From NCBI RefSeq assembly GCF_016863435.1, contig NZ_BOOW01000012.1, forward strand, positions 62,001 through 126,000: DNA of 64,000 nucleotides, given 5' to 3'. Shown piece after piece: positions 1 through 8,032 of the stretch. This DNA is from Sinosporangium siamense. GTDB taxonomy: Bacteria > Actinomycetota > Actinomycetes > Streptosporangiales > Streptosporangiaceae. A model generated the notes under the pieces. The model made no database searches. It was not told the origin of the DNA and saw nothing but the letters and a program-made list of their open reading frames with translations. Numbering within the stretch: the first letter of the stretch is position 1; each line of letters starts with the position of its first letter. The translations under genes and the position numbers were made by a program.

Positions 1-2
1 CG

Positions 3-668
3 CAGGACCTCCGTACCCTCGGCACCGCCCTGCTCAACACCAACGCCCGCCATGAGCGCCTCATCGAGAGCCTGCTGCTGCTGGCGAGGTCCGAGCACGA
101 GCCGATCGACGTGCGGCCGGTGGATCTCGCCTATCTGCTGCGCCTGACGGTCGAGCAGCTCCAGCCCGCCGCCGACCGGCGGCGGATCACGATCTCCGCG
201 GAGGTACGGCAAAGCCGCGATCCCGGCGACACGACCGTGCAGGGCGAGGCCACCCTGCTTGAGCGTTGCATGGTCAACCTCATCGAGAACGCCGTCAAGT
301 ACAACGTGAAGGGCGGCCACGTGACCGTGGAGCTGACCCGGCACGCAGACAACGTGTCCTTCCGGGTGCGCAACTCCGGGCCGCGAGTCGCCGACTACGA
401 GGTGGACGGCCTGTTCGAGCCGTTCAGGCGGCAGCGCGACCGGGTGGGATCGGCGCGGGGCAGCGGGCTCGGGTTGTCCATCGTGCGCGCCATCACCGTC
501 GCCCACCACGGCACCGTCAGGGCGGCCGCCCTTCCGGAGGGCGGCCTGGACGTCACCGTGGGACTCCCGGCCGAGCCGTGGCACAACGTCATCAGCTCCC
601 CGGAGCCGGGTTCTCGTCCTTCCCGCGTGGGGAGGCTTGCTGCCGGCAGGCCTCCATCGCCTTCTTGA
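3..668 (+). CDS. Sensor histidine kinase, 3' part (start outside window)
   Basis: Only the C-terminal part is inside the window; the frame is already open at base 3. The first residues (QDLRTLGTALLNTNARHERL) look like the second helix of a HisKA dimerisation domain, so the phosphoacceptor His lies upstream. A HATPase domain follows with a recognisable N box (MVNLIENAVKYN) and G box (GSGLGLSIV). It would phosphorylate a partner response regulator, probably encoded just upstream. The last 77 bases overlap the 3' end of the lipoprotein gene on the other strand, and the tail after VTVGLPAEP has no family match, so the stop may have drifted through that overlap. Confidence 0.9.
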   Translation, partial: QDLRTLGTALLNTNARHERLIESLLLLARSEHEPIDVRPVDLAYLLRLTVEQLQPAADRRRITISAEVRQSRDPGDTTVQGEATLLERCMVNLIENAVKYNVKGGHVTVELTRHADNVSFRVRNSGPRVADYEVDGLFEPFRRQRDRVGSARGSGLGLSIVRAITVAHHGTVRAAALPEGGLDVTVGLPAEPWHNVISSPEPGSRPSRVGRLAAGRPPSPS

Positions 669-1122
669 AGGTCTCGGACTCGGGGTTGACGTCGCCCCTG
701 CGCATCATGCCGCCCTCCTCTGAGGGGTCCGGCATGTTCACGCCGTTCTCCCGCATGCACTGGGCGAACTTCAGCATGCGGTCCCTGACCTTGGGGTCTG
801 AGCGGTCGGCGCCCATGCCCCCGGCCATGTACTTTCCGCACTCCTTTTGCGCCTTCGCGAACGCCTCCTTGTTCACCTCCGCCCCGCCGAAGTTCACCTT
901 CGGGCGCCCGTCCGGGTCGGGCATGTCGATGCCGTTCTCGCGCATGCACCGGGCGAACTTGAGCGGGTCGCTGGAGGTGGTCGGCGAGGGCGACGCCGAC
1001 GCCGCCACGCCTGTGCCCGCCAGGGAGGCCACCCCTGTGCCCTGCTGTTCGCTCCCGCACGCGGCCAGCGCGAGCACGGGGAACACCACCGTGATCAGCG
1101 CGAGGGTCCGGGGAGTCTTCAC
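592..1122 (-). CDS. Secreted lipoprotein with two CMRENG repeats
   Basis: A 176-residue protein with a lipoprotein signal: charged N-terminus, hydrophobic stretch and lipobox L19-A-A-C22. It is therefore probably anchored to the outer face of the membrane. The mature part holds two similar units, FARCMRENGIDMPDPDG and FAQCMRENGVNMPDPSE, each with one Cys, spaced about 45 residues apart. Proteins with this repeat are common in actinomycetes near histidine kinases and efflux-type ABC transporters, but their biochemical role is unknown to me. The convergent overlap with the kinase gene supports a shared locus. Paired Cys or Met residues could bind metal; this is inference. Confidence 0.85.
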   Translation of the reverse strand: MKTPRTLALITVVFPVLALAACGSEQQGTGVASLAGTGVAASASPSPTTSSDPLKFARCMRENGIDMPDPDGRPKVNFGGAEVNKEAFAKAQKECGKYMAGGMGADRSDPKVRDRMLKFAQCMRENGVNMPDPSEEGGMMRRGDVNPESETFKKAMEACRQQASPRGKDENPAPGS

Positions 1123-1443
1123 TTTCTCACCTCCGGCCGGCAGGTCGCACGCCTGTCCGGCTCGCGTCCATTCCTACGGGGGCCGGGGTTAGCGACATGT
1201 AAGCGGTGATCCGGGGGGCTTTGCCGTACTCGGCATCAAAGGCGCGAGTCTCGATCGGCAGGCTTCGCCGTACTCGGCACGCGCTTGGCGGGCTGTGCCG
1301 TACTCGGCATCAGGAGATCGGTCCGGGCGTGATCGTGGCCCGGGCGCGCCGCCGTTCGGCGGTCGGCGGCGTGCCCCGGGCGATCCCGGAAAACCGGCGA
1401 TCACTACTCTGCCCTGGTCTAGCGACAGCCTTATGTCGGTGTT
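1123..1443. other. Intergenic region carrying three direct repeats
   Basis: No convincing gene in these 321 bases. The stretch lies upstream of the lipoprotein gene and downstream of the WYL regulator gene, both read leftwards. It holds three copies of the GCCGTACTCGGC repeat described separately. Open frames here on the minus strand only translate the repeat (AEYG units) and are not believed. Confidence 0.6.
1217..1312. repeat. Three direct copies of an imperfect palindrome
   Basis: Copies start at 1217, 1261 and 1291. Each reads GGCT, two variable bases (TT, TC, TG), then GCCGTACTCGGCA; copies 1 and 3 continue identically with TCA. The core GCCG-TACT-CGGC is itself an imperfect inverted repeat. 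Start-to-start spacings are 44 and 30 bases, so this is not a simple tandem array. It could be a dispersed intergenic repeat family or a cluster of protein-binding sites. Confidence 0.8.
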
Positions 1444-2172
1444 TTAGTCGAGTTGGGGATTACGGACGATCACGTCGGGCAGGTCGGTCACGAAACGCTC
1501 AGGGGGGCGCTCCGGGCACCGCTCGCCGGTCGGCTCGGCCGCCGCGATGCGGTCGAGCCGGAAGACGCGCACGTCATCGCGCAGGCGGCACCACCCGACG
1601 AGATACCAGAAACCGCCCACCCCGCCGATGAACACCGCGGGCTCGATGTCGCGTGAGGTGACCTCGCCCTTGCGGTCGGAGTAGCCGATGCGCAGCACCT
1701 GCCTGCGCAGCAGTGCGTCGTCGATGGCCCGCGCCACCGTGTCAGGGGGCGCCGGATCGCGAGCCGGCCCCGCTTGCGGCTCGGGGTCCAGCAGCCGCAC
1801 CCTGGCGGCGAGTTCACGGGCGCGCTGCCCATCGGGCGCGGGCATCGCCGCCACGACCTTGCGCAGCGCGCTACGCGCGTGACGGGCGAACGGCTGGCCG
1901 CCGGCACGGCCGAGCGCCACCGCGATGGCGACGGCCTCTGCGGGGGTGAAATTGAGCGGGGGCAGCGACATGGTCTTGTCGAGGCTGTAGCCGCCGCGCC
2001 GCCCCGGCTCGGCGTAGATGGGCACGCCCGAGGCCTGGAGCGCGGCGATGTCCCGCTCGATCGTGCGCTTGCTGACCTCGAAGCGGACGGCCAGTTCACG
2101 TGCGGACCTGCACCTGGGGGAGATCGCGCGCAGCTCTTCGACGAGAGCGTAAAGCCGATCGGTACGGTTCAC
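1444..2172 (-). CDS. WYL-domain transcriptional regulator (DeoR-type HTH)
   Basis: 242 residues from a GTG start at 2172. The open frame continues upstream, but homologues start with the helix seen here (NRTDRLYALVEELRAISPRCRSA). Residues 1-60 form an HTH_11-type winged helix (VRFEVSKRTIERDIAALQASGVPIYAEPGRRGGYSL), followed by the PLNFTPAEAVAIAVAL segment and a C-terminal WYL domain with the HxxL-like GFWYLVGWCRLRDDVRVFRLDRI. Family members are ligand-responsive regulators, often for stress or DNA-damage functions; the ligand here is unknown. A perfect palindrome lies 37 bases upstream of the start and may be its own operator. Confidence 0.88.
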   Translation of the reverse strand: MNRTDRLYALVEELRAISPRCRSARELAVRFEVSKRTIERDIAALQASGVPIYAEPGRRGGYSLDKTMSLPPLNFTPAEAVAIAVALGRAGGQPFARHARSALRKVVAAMPAPDGQRARELAARVRLLDPEPQAGPARDPAPPDTVARAIDDALLRRQVLRIGYSDRKGEVTSRDIEPAVFIGGVGGFWYLVGWCRLRDDVRVFRLDRIAAAEPTGERCPERPPERFVTDLPDVIVRNPQLD

Positions 2173-2208
2173 ATCCGGCACGTTACGCGGCGCCACCGAC
2201 AGTTTCCG

Positions 2209-2219
2209 GGTTTGAAACC
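2209..2219. promoter_or_regulatory. Small palindrome upstream of the WYL regulator
   Basis: GGTTTGAAACC is a perfect 11-base inverted repeat (GGTTT-G-AAACC) between the WYL regulator gene, read leftwards, and the membrane-protein gene, read rightwards. Its position fits an operator for autoregulation. No binding evidence; length and location only. Confidence 0.35.
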
Positions 2220-2375
2220 GTAAATGGGACACCGCTACCCTGCTTGCACTGGGCCTTCTCCGGTTTGGCGTTCTTTCGGGCTGTCCTATCGCCAGGTATC
2301 TGTCCTGTCGCGGTCGGTGCACTTCCCGGAGCGTGGGGGACAACGGAGAATGCGCATTGTCGACATAGGAGTGCG

Positions 2376-2786
2376 ATGGCAGCCGGCGCCAAATCCGTTG
2401 AGTCCGCCAAGAAGAAGCGCAGTTTCCGGACCAAGGCCAGCATCGCGGTGGCCGTGACCGGCGTCAGCGTGATTTCCCTGGTCATCGTGGGGTTCGCCAC
2501 GGCGGACGACGAGGAGCGAGAGGTCAACGCGGACTGCGTCGACTGGGACGACTACAACCCCGACGGCTCGTACCTGGTGGTGGACGACGACCACTGCGAG
2601 GACGACGACGGCAACACCTACATCCGCACGTACGGCTCGTACTACTGGTACTACGGGGGCCGCCACGTGAACGGGCGCGTCATGAGCGGTTCCACCGTGA
2701 AGCCCTCCGATGTGCGCATCGTCAGCAGGTCGGGCACGGTCATCCAGCGCGGCGGCTTCGGCGGGCGCGGGTCCGGGGGAGGCTGA
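2376..2786 (+). CDS. Small acidic single-pass membrane protein
   Basis: 136 residues from an ATG at 2376. A basic N-terminus (KSVESAKKKRSFRTK) precedes one transmembrane segment (IAVAVTGVSVISLVIVGFA, about residues 23-41). An outward-facing, very acidic domain then holds two Cys (NADCVDWDDY... DDDHCEDDDG) and a Tyr-rich patch (YGSYYWYYGG); the tail is Gly-rich. It resembles the secreted or anchored third partner that accompanies YjfC/YgiC-like ATP-grasp and DUF350 genes (the YgiB/YjfM position in enterobacteria). The stop is 8 bases from the next gene, so the two are probably co-transcribed. The role is unknown; divalent-metal binding is a guess from the acidity. Confidence 0.82.
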   Translation: MAAGAKSVESAKKKRSFRTKASIAVAVTGVSVISLVIVGFATADDEEREVNADCVDWDDYNPDGSYLVVDDDHCEDDDGNTYIRTYGSYYWYYGGRHVNGRVMSGSTVKPSDVRIVSRSGTVIQRGGFGGRGSGGG

Positions 2787-2794
2787 GCGGCGGA

Positions 2795-3955
2795 GTGAGA
2801 CGTCATCGCTCCACTCCTCGCGAGGGATGGGAACGCATCGTCGAGTCCCAGGGCCTGGCCTACCACCGCACGGCACACCCGTCCGGTCTGACCAGGCCCT
2901 ACTGGGACGAGAGCGTGCACTACACGCTGTCCATGGACCAGGTGCTCGACCTGGAGGAACAGGTGGAGGAGCTCCACCGCATGTGCCTGGCGGCTGTCGA
3001 GCACATCGTGACCGCCGGCCGGTTCCGGGAGTTCGCCGTCCCCGAATGGGCGGTGCCAGAGCTGATCCAGTCGTGGGAGCGGCGCGACCCGCACGTCTAC
3101 GGCAGGTTCGACCTGCGCTACGACGGGAGCGCGCGGCCCAAACTGCTCGAATACAACGGCGACACGCCGACGAGCCTGCTGGAGAGCTCGGTCGTGCAGT
3201 GGTTCTGGCTGAAGGACACCCACCCCGGCGACGATCAGTGGAACTCCATCCACGAGCGACTGATCGACCGCTGGCGGGAGTTGTCGGCCGTCCTGCCGAC
3301 AGGACCATGCCATTTCGCCTGGACCGCCATGGACAGGACCGGCGAGGAGGCCATGACCGTGGCCTACATGCAGGAGACCGCCGAGCAGGCGGGTCTCACC
3401 ACGATCGCGATCGCCGTCGAGGACCTCGGCTTCGACGGCGTCAACCGCCGTTTCGTGGATCTCGAGGGCCGCGTCGTGCGGTCGTTGTTCAAGCTCTATC
3501 CGTGGGAGTGGGCGCTGGCCGACCCGTTCGGCGAACTGGCCGTACGGCACCAGCCCGCCTCGACCTGGATCGAGCCCATGTGGAAGATGCTGCTGTCCAA
3601 CAAGGCGCTGCTCGCGATCCTGTGGGAGTTGTATCCGGACCACCCGAACCTGCTGCCCGCCTACCTCGACGGACCCCGGGACATGACCTCCTACATCGCC
3701 AAACCGCTGCTCGGGCGGGAGGGCGCGAGCATGAGGATCGTCAGCCCCGATCACACGTCGCAGACCGGCGGGTCCTATGGCGCCGAAGGCTTCGTCTACC
3801 AGGAGTTCCTACCGCTGCCCGACTTCGACGGGCAGCGGCCGGTGCTCGGCGCGTGGATCGTGCACGACGAGGCGGCAGGACTCGGCATACGGGAGACGGC
3901 GGGGCTCATCACCGATGACACCTCGTCTTTCGTCCCCCACAGAATCGAACTCTAG
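2795..3955 (+). CDS. Glutathionylspermidine synthase-like ATP-grasp ligase (YjfC/YgiC family)
   Basis: 386 residues from a GTG with a G-rich ribosome site. It carries the family signature KLLEYNGDTPTSLLESS (about residues 110-126), the late ATP-grasp motifs KPLLGREGASMRIV and QEFLPLPDFDGQRPVLGAWIV, and a C-terminal IRETAGLITDDTSSFVPHRI. These enzymes resemble the synthetase half of glutathionylspermidine synthase and should join a carboxylate to an amine using ATP. The real substrate of the stand-alone actinobacterial forms is not known, and actinomycetes do not generally make glutathione. It sits between a membrane-anchored acidic protein and a DUF350 membrane protein, suggesting a membrane-linked envelope-stress module. 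Confidence 0.9.
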   Translation: MRRHRSTPREGWERIVESQGLAYHRTAHPSGLTRPYWDESVHYTLSMDQVLDLEEQVEELHRMCLAAVEHIVTAGRFREFAVPEWAVPELIQSWERRDPHVYGRFDLRYDGSARPKLLEYNGDTPTSLLESSVVQWFWLKDTHPGDDQWNSIHERLIDRWRELSAVLPTGPCHFAWTAMDRTGEEAMTVAYMQETAEQAGLTTIAIAVEDLGFDGVNRRFVDLEGRVVRSLFKLYPWEWALADPFGELAVRHQPASTWIEPMWKMLLSNKALLAILWELYPDHPNLLPAYLDGPRDMTSYIAKPLLGREGASMRIVSPDHTSQTGGSYGAEGFVYQEFLPLPDFDGQRPVLGAWIVHDEAAGLGIRETAGLITDDTSSFVPHRIEL

Positions 3956-3966
3956 GAGAGCTCCAC

Positions 3967-4416
3967 ATGACCGCCATGGTCGCCTCCCCCCTCATAGACA
4001 CCCTCAGCCGCGGCGCTCTCGCGATCGGCGCCTACGCCCTGCTCGGCGTGGTGCTGCTGATCGTCGGTTTCTACGTCATCGACCTGGCCACGCCGGGCAA
4101 GCTCAGCAGCCTGATCAAGTCCGAGCGGAACCCCAACGCCACCCTGCTGACGAGCGCGGGGCTGGCGGCGGTCGGGCTCATCGTGGCGGCCTCCATCTGG
4201 TCGTCCAGTGGAGCGCTCCACGAGGGCCTGCTGGCCACCGCGGTGTTCGGCCTCGTGGGCATCGCCGTACAGACCGTGGCGATGTTGCTCTTCGATCTCG
4301 TGGCCGGAATCTCGGTGCGCGAACTCGTCCAGCAGGCCGAGCTGCAACCGGGCACTCGCCTCCTCGCGGTGACACACCTGGCCATCGGCCTCATCACCTC
4401 CGTCGCAGTCATCTGA
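3967..4416 (+). CDS. DUF350 (YjfL/UPF0719) membrane protein
   Basis: 149 residues with a strong ribosome site (AGGAGAG) before the ATG. Four hydrophobic segments are visible: about residues 14-38 (GALAIGAYALLGVVLLIVGFYVIDL), 58-76, 84-106 and 128-149. The TPGKL segment after helix 1 is typical of DUF350. Family members are paired inner-membrane helices of unknown function, found with PspA-like proteins and YjfC-type ATP-grasp enzymes. Here the gene follows the ATP-grasp gene by 11 bases, so they form an operon. Confidence 0.9.
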   Translation: MTAMVASPLIDTLSRGALAIGAYALLGVVLLIVGFYVIDLATPGKLSSLIKSERNPNATLLTSAGLAAVGLIVAASIWSSSGALHEGLLATAVFGLVGIAVQTVAMLLFDLVAGISVRELVQQAELQPGTRLLAVTHLAIGLITSVAVI

Positions 4417-4438
4417 AACGAGCTGGCACCCTAGTGGT

Positions 4439-5605
4439 GTGAGCGATCGGGTACGCGAGGACACCACACGGCGACTTGAGCGGGCCATGGGGGCGCTGGG
4501 CACGGCGGCCATGGCACGCATGGACGAGAGGCTGCCGTGGTTCCGCGCGCTGTCCGCGGAGGACCGCTCCTGGGTCGGCCTGGTGGCCCAAGCCGGGATC
4601 GCGGCCTTCGTGGAGTGGTTCCAGCACGTCGACGAGGGGCGGCCCACCCCCAGCATGGAGTTCTTCGGCACCGCGCCCCGCGAGCTGAAGCGCTCGATCT
4701 CGCTCCAGCAGACCGTCGACGTGGTCCGCGTCGTGGTCGAGGTCGTCGAGGCGCAGGTCGACGATCTCGCCGCGCCCGGCGGCGGCGACCAGCTCCAGCA
4801 GGCGATGCTCCGCTACACGCGTGACGTCGCCTTCGCCGCCGCGCAGGTCTACGCGCGGGAGGCGGAGGTGCGCGGCGCGTGGGACGCGCGGCTTGAGGCG
4901 TTGATCGTGGACGCGCTGGTCCGGGGCGAGGTGGACGACGGCCTGCACTCGTGGGCCGCCGCGCTCGGCTGGACCTCCTCGCCCGTGGTGGTGCTCGCCG
5001 GCCGCGCGCCCGACGACGACCCGCGGGCGGTGATCGACGGCCTGCGCGACAAGGGCAGGCGGGCCGGGCTCGACCTGCTCGCCGGGGTGCAGGGCGACCG
5101 GCTCATCGTCATCGTGGGCGGCGCCGGCAGCGTCAACGACGCGGCCAAGCAGGTGGTGCCGAGGTTCGGCGACGGCCCCATCGTGATCGGGCCGGAGGTG
5201 TCCGACCTGCACGCGGCGGCGAGCTCGGCGCGGGCCGCCATCGCGGGGCTGCGCGCCGCGGCGGGCTGGCCCGACGCGCCGCGCCCGGTGCACGCGGACG
5301 ACCTCCTGGCCGAGCGCGCCATCGACGGGGACGGCGACGCCCGGATGCAACTGGTGGAAAACGTGTATCTCCCCCTCGCGGGGACTCCGCTGCTCGACAC
5401 GCTCGCGACCTACCTTGAGCAGGGAACTTCTCTGGAAGCCACGGCGCGTCTACTGTTCGTGCATCCCAACACAGTGCGCTACCGTCTAAGGAAGATCACG
5501 GAGCTGACCGGCTACCAGCCCACCGAGGGCAGGTCGGCGTTCACGCTGCAGGTCGGGCTGATCCTCGGCCGGTTGTCCGAAATCTCGGCGCACGCCGACC
5601 GATAA
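4439..5605 (+). CDS. fasR: Fatty acid biosynthesis transcriptional activator FasR
   Basis: 388 residues from a GTG at 4439. It is a PucR/CdaR-family regulator: a long N-terminal domain, a central GGDEF-like segment (about 175-290) and a C-terminal HTH_30 (LATYLEQGTSLEATARLLFVHPNTVRYRLRKITELTGY, about 318-356). In Streptomyces the orthologue directly upstream of fabD binds its promoter and activates the fabD-fabH-acpP-fabF operon. The same gene order here, with only 108 bases to fabD, makes the assignment firm. An inverted repeat in that gap is a likely target. Confidence 0.93.
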   Translation: MSDRVREDTTRRLERAMGALGTAAMARMDERLPWFRALSAEDRSWVGLVAQAGIAAFVEWFQHVDEGRPTPSMEFFGTAPRELKRSISLQQTVDVVRVVVEVVEAQVDDLAAPGGGDQLQQAMLRYTRDVAFAAAQVYAREAEVRGAWDARLEALIVDALVRGEVDDGLHSWAAALGWTSSPVVVLAGRAPDDDPRAVIDGLRDKGRRAGLDLLAGVQGDRLIVIVGGAGSVNDAAKQVVPRFGDGPIVIGPEVSDLHAAASSARAAIAGLRAAAGWPDAPRPVHADDLLAERAIDGDGDARMQLVENVYLPLAGTPLLDTLATYLEQGTSLEATARLLFVHPNTVRYRLRKITELTGYQPTEGRSAFTLQVGLILGRLSEISAHADR

Positions 5606-5628
5606 CGCATTCACGCATAACCCCCTAC

Positions 5629-5643
5629 TGTAGGTTCCCTACA
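5629..5643. promoter_or_regulatory. Inverted repeat in the fabD promoter (candidate FasR site)
   Basis: TGTAGG-TTC-CCTACA is a perfect 6-base inverted repeat with a 3-base spacer, 70 bases before the fabD start and 23 bases after the fasR stop. The surrounding TACTGTAGG... CAACAATGA is less GC-rich than the coding DNA, as expected of a promoter. FasR is known to bind just here in Streptomyces; whether this exact sequence is the site is inference. Confidence 0.55.
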
Positions 5644-5713
5644 ACAATGACTGCGAAAAGTTCATGCGGATCTCCATCCGTGTGGCGAACCTCTACAGGG
5701 CATGGTGGTTTTC

Positions 5714-6610
5714 GTGCACGCTATCGTCGCCCCGGGTCAAGGGGCCCAGACTCCTGGTTTCCTCGCCCCGTGGCTTGAGCTGCCCATAGTCGCCGACAGG
5801 CTCGCCGCCTGGTCGGAGATCGTCGGGATTGACCTGGTCGCCCACGGCACCACCGCCGACGCCGACCGCATCCGCGACACGGCGGTCGCCCAGCCACTGC
5901 TCGTGGCCGCCGCGCTCGCCGCGGCCGCCGCGCTGGACGTGACTCCCGGTGTGGTCGCGGGTCACAGCGTCGGCGAGTTCGCCGCCGCCGCGATCGCGGG
6001 TGTGCTGACCGACGAGGAGGCGCTGGCGCTGGTGAGAGAGCGCGGCCACGCGATGGCGAAGGCCGCGGCGGTGACGGCGACCGGCATGACCGCCGTTCTC
6101 GGCGGCGACGAGGCCGAGGTGCTGGCGGCGCTTGAGCGCCACGGCCTGACCCCGGCCAATGTCAACGGCGCCGGTCAGATCGTGGCCGGCGGCACGCTTG
6201 AGCAGCTCGACGCGCTGAAGGCCGACCCGCCCGCCAAGGCCCGGCTGCGCCCGCTCGCGGTGGCGGGGGCGTTCCACACCGCGCACATGGCCCCGGCCAT
6301 CGACCACCTCCGCGGCGCCGCCGCCGAGATCACCCCGAAGGACCCGTCCGTCCCGCTGCTGTCCAACGCAGACGGCGCGGCCGTCCCCTCCGGGGCCGAC
6401 GCGCTCGCCCGCCTGGTCGGCCAGGTCGGCAACCCTGTGCGCTGGGACGCATGCATGGCCACGATGGCGGGCATGGGTGTGACCACGCTGGTCGAGCTGC
6501 TGCCCGGCGGCACCCTCACCGGTCTGGCCAAGCGGGCCATGCCGGGGGTCAAGACCGTCGCGATCAAGACTCCGGAAGACCTCGACACGGCCAGGGAGGC
6601 CCTCCGATGA
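5714..6610 (+). CDS. fabD: Malonyl-CoA:ACP transacylase FabD
   Basis: 298 residues from GTG at 5714, preceded by GGTGG five bases upstream; an ATG at 5702 would add four residues, but Streptomyces FabD starts the same distance from VAPGQGAQTPGF. It moves malonyl from CoA to the acyl carrier protein. The nucleophile elbow GHSVGEF gives Ser85, and GAFHTAHM supplies the partner His. The conserved oxyanion segment APGQGAQ is present. Its stop overlaps the fabH start (ATGA), so the two are translationally coupled. Confidence 0.95.
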   Translation: MHAIVAPGQGAQTPGFLAPWLELPIVADRLAAWSEIVGIDLVAHGTTADADRIRDTAVAQPLLVAAALAAAAALDVTPGVVAGHSVGEFAAAAIAGVLTDEEALALVRERGHAMAKAAAVTATGMTAVLGGDEAEVLAALERHGLTPANVNGAGQIVAGGTLEQLDALKADPPAKARLRPLAVAGAFHTAHMAPAIDHLRGAAAEITPKDPSVPLLSNADGAAVPSGADALARLVGQVGNPVRWDACMATMAGMGVTTLVELLPGGTLTGLAKRAMPGVKTVAIKTPEDLDTAREALR

Positions 6611-7563
6611 GACTCATGCCGAGCATCCCCGGGGCCCGTGTCCTCGCCTTCGGCGGCTATCAGCCGTCCAACGTCGTGACCAACGACGAGCTCGCGGCGC
6701 GCATCGAGACCTCCGACGAGTGGATCCGCACCCGGGTCGGCATCGTCGAGCGGCGCATCGCCTCGGCCAACGAGAGCGAGGTCGACCTCGCAGTGCAGGC
6801 CGGCGGCAAGGCCCTGGCGGCCAGCGGCCTCGCGGCGAGCGAGATCGACCTGGTGATCGTCGCGACCTGCACCCTTGAGGCCCCGATCCCCAACGCGGCC
6901 GGCCGCGTCGCGCACCGGCTCGGCATCGACGCGCCCGGCGCGTTCGACGTCAACGCAGCGTGCGCCGGCTTCTGCTACGCCCTGGCCGCCGCGAGCGACG
7001 CGATCCGCTCGGGCTCGGCCACCAACGTGCTGGTCGTCGGCACCGAGAAGCTCTCCCAGTGGATCGACTGGGACGACCGCGCCACCTCCGTGATCTTCGC
7101 CGACGGCGCGGGCGCGGCGGTCGTCGTGCCCTCCGAGACCCCCGGCATCGGACCGGTGGTCTGGGGCAGCGCCGGCGACAAATACGACGCAATCATGATC
7201 AAGGACCGCGAGTCCCACCTCCGCCAGGAGGGGCAGACGGTGTTCCGGTGGGCGACCACCGCGCTGCACCCCGTCGCGCTGCGCGCCTGCGAGCGGGCCG
7301 GGGTCGACCCCGCCGAGCTCGCGGCGTTTGTGCCCCACCAGGCCAATCTGCGCATCATCGAGGCCATCGCCCGCAAGATCGGCGCGCCGCACGCGGTCGT
7401 CGCCAAGGACATCGTGACGGCGGGCAACACCTCGGCCGCCTCGATCCCGCTGGCCCTGTCCCGCATGATCGAGCGGGGCGAGGTGCCCTCCGGCGGCCTG
7501 GCGCTTCTCCTAGGATTCGGCGCGGGGCTGACCTACGCCGCCCAGGTGATCGAGATCCCCTAG
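6607..7563 (+). CDS. fabH: Beta-ketoacyl-ACP synthase III FabH
   Basis: 318 residues. The enzyme starts chain elongation by condensing an acyl-CoA primer with malonyl-ACP. The catalytic triad is complete: Cys119 (NAACAGFCYAL), His244 (FVPHQANLRIIEA) and Asn274 (GNTSAASIPLAL). Actinomycete FabH accepts branched primers (isobutyryl-, methylbutyryl-CoA) and so sets iso/anteiso fatty acid composition; that specificity is inferred from the group. The start overlaps the fabD stop. Confidence 0.95.
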   Translation: MRLMPSIPGARVLAFGGYQPSNVVTNDELAARIETSDEWIRTRVGIVERRIASANESEVDLAVQAGGKALAASGLAASEIDLVIVATCTLEAPIPNAAGRVAHRLGIDAPGAFDVNAACAGFCYALAAASDAIRSGSATNVLVVGTEKLSQWIDWDDRATSVIFADGAGAAVVVPSETPGIGPVVWGSAGDKYDAIMIKDRESHLRQEGQTVFRWATTALHPVALRACERAGVDPAELAAFVPHQANLRIIEAIARKIGAPHAVVAKDIVTAGNTSAASIPLALSRMIERGEVPSGGLALLLGFGAGLTYAAQVIEIP

Positions 7564-7569
7564 CCTTAC

Positions 7570-7593
7570 ATCGCACCTCTGTGGGGGTGCGAT
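7570..7593 (+). other. Hairpin between fabH and acpP
   Basis: ATCGCACC / GGTGCGAT forms an 8-base perfect stem with an 8-base loop, 6 bases after the fabH stop. An A-rich run (ATAAAAAAAG) follows rather than a T run, so it is not a standard terminator on this strand. It may protect or process the mRNA so that acpP is made in excess over its neighbours. Confidence 0.5.
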
Positions 7594-7631
7594 TCCATAA
7601 AAAAAGAACCCAACCAAGGAGAATGTACGAC

Positions 7632-7871
7632 ATGGCCCTCACCGAGCAGGATGTCCTCGCAGGCCTCGGCAAGATCGTCAACGAGATCACCGGCATCCCG
7701 GCCTCCGAGGTCACCCCGGAGAAGAGCTTCGTCGACGACCTCGACATCGACTCGCTCTCCATGGTCGAGATCGCCGTCGCCGCGCAGGACGAGTTCGGCG
7801 TCGAGATCCCCGACGACCAGCTCAAGCACCTCAAGACGGTCAAGGACGTCATCGGCTTCATCCAGAACTAA
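7632..7871 (+). CDS. acpP: Acyl carrier protein AcpP
   Basis: 79 residues; the ATG at 7632 is chosen over 7623 because AAGGAG lies 10 bases before it. Acidic four-helix carrier protein with the phosphopantetheine site DLDIDSLSMVE, Ser41 being the attachment residue. It carries growing acyl chains between FabD, FabH and FabF. Position within the fab operon marks it as the fatty-acid ACP rather than a polyketide ACP. Confidence 0.96.
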   Translation: MALTEQDVLAGLGKIVNEITGIPASEVTPEKSFVDDLDIDSLSMVEIAVAAQDEFGVEIPDDQLKHLKTVKDVIGFIQN

Positions 7872-7878
7872 CGTGTCC

Positions 7879-7902
7879 GGCGCGTGATCCCAACCACGCG
7901 CC
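7879..7902 (+). other. Hairpin between acpP and fabF
   Basis: GGCGCGTG / CACGCGCC forms an 8-base stem with an 8-base loop, starting 7 bases after the acpP stop. No T run follows. With the hairpin before acpP it brackets the ACP reading frame, which would allow a separate, stable acpP message. Confidence 0.4.
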
Positions 7903-8032
7903 GACCCTCATCATCTGGCCCCGTGTGCCCGGACTACGAGGCCACCTCGACCGGGCCACACACGGCACGGCGGCACGGAGGGACCCACCGGGAGGACGGC
8001 GGTCCCTCGATTGAGCACAAGGAGCGCAGACA

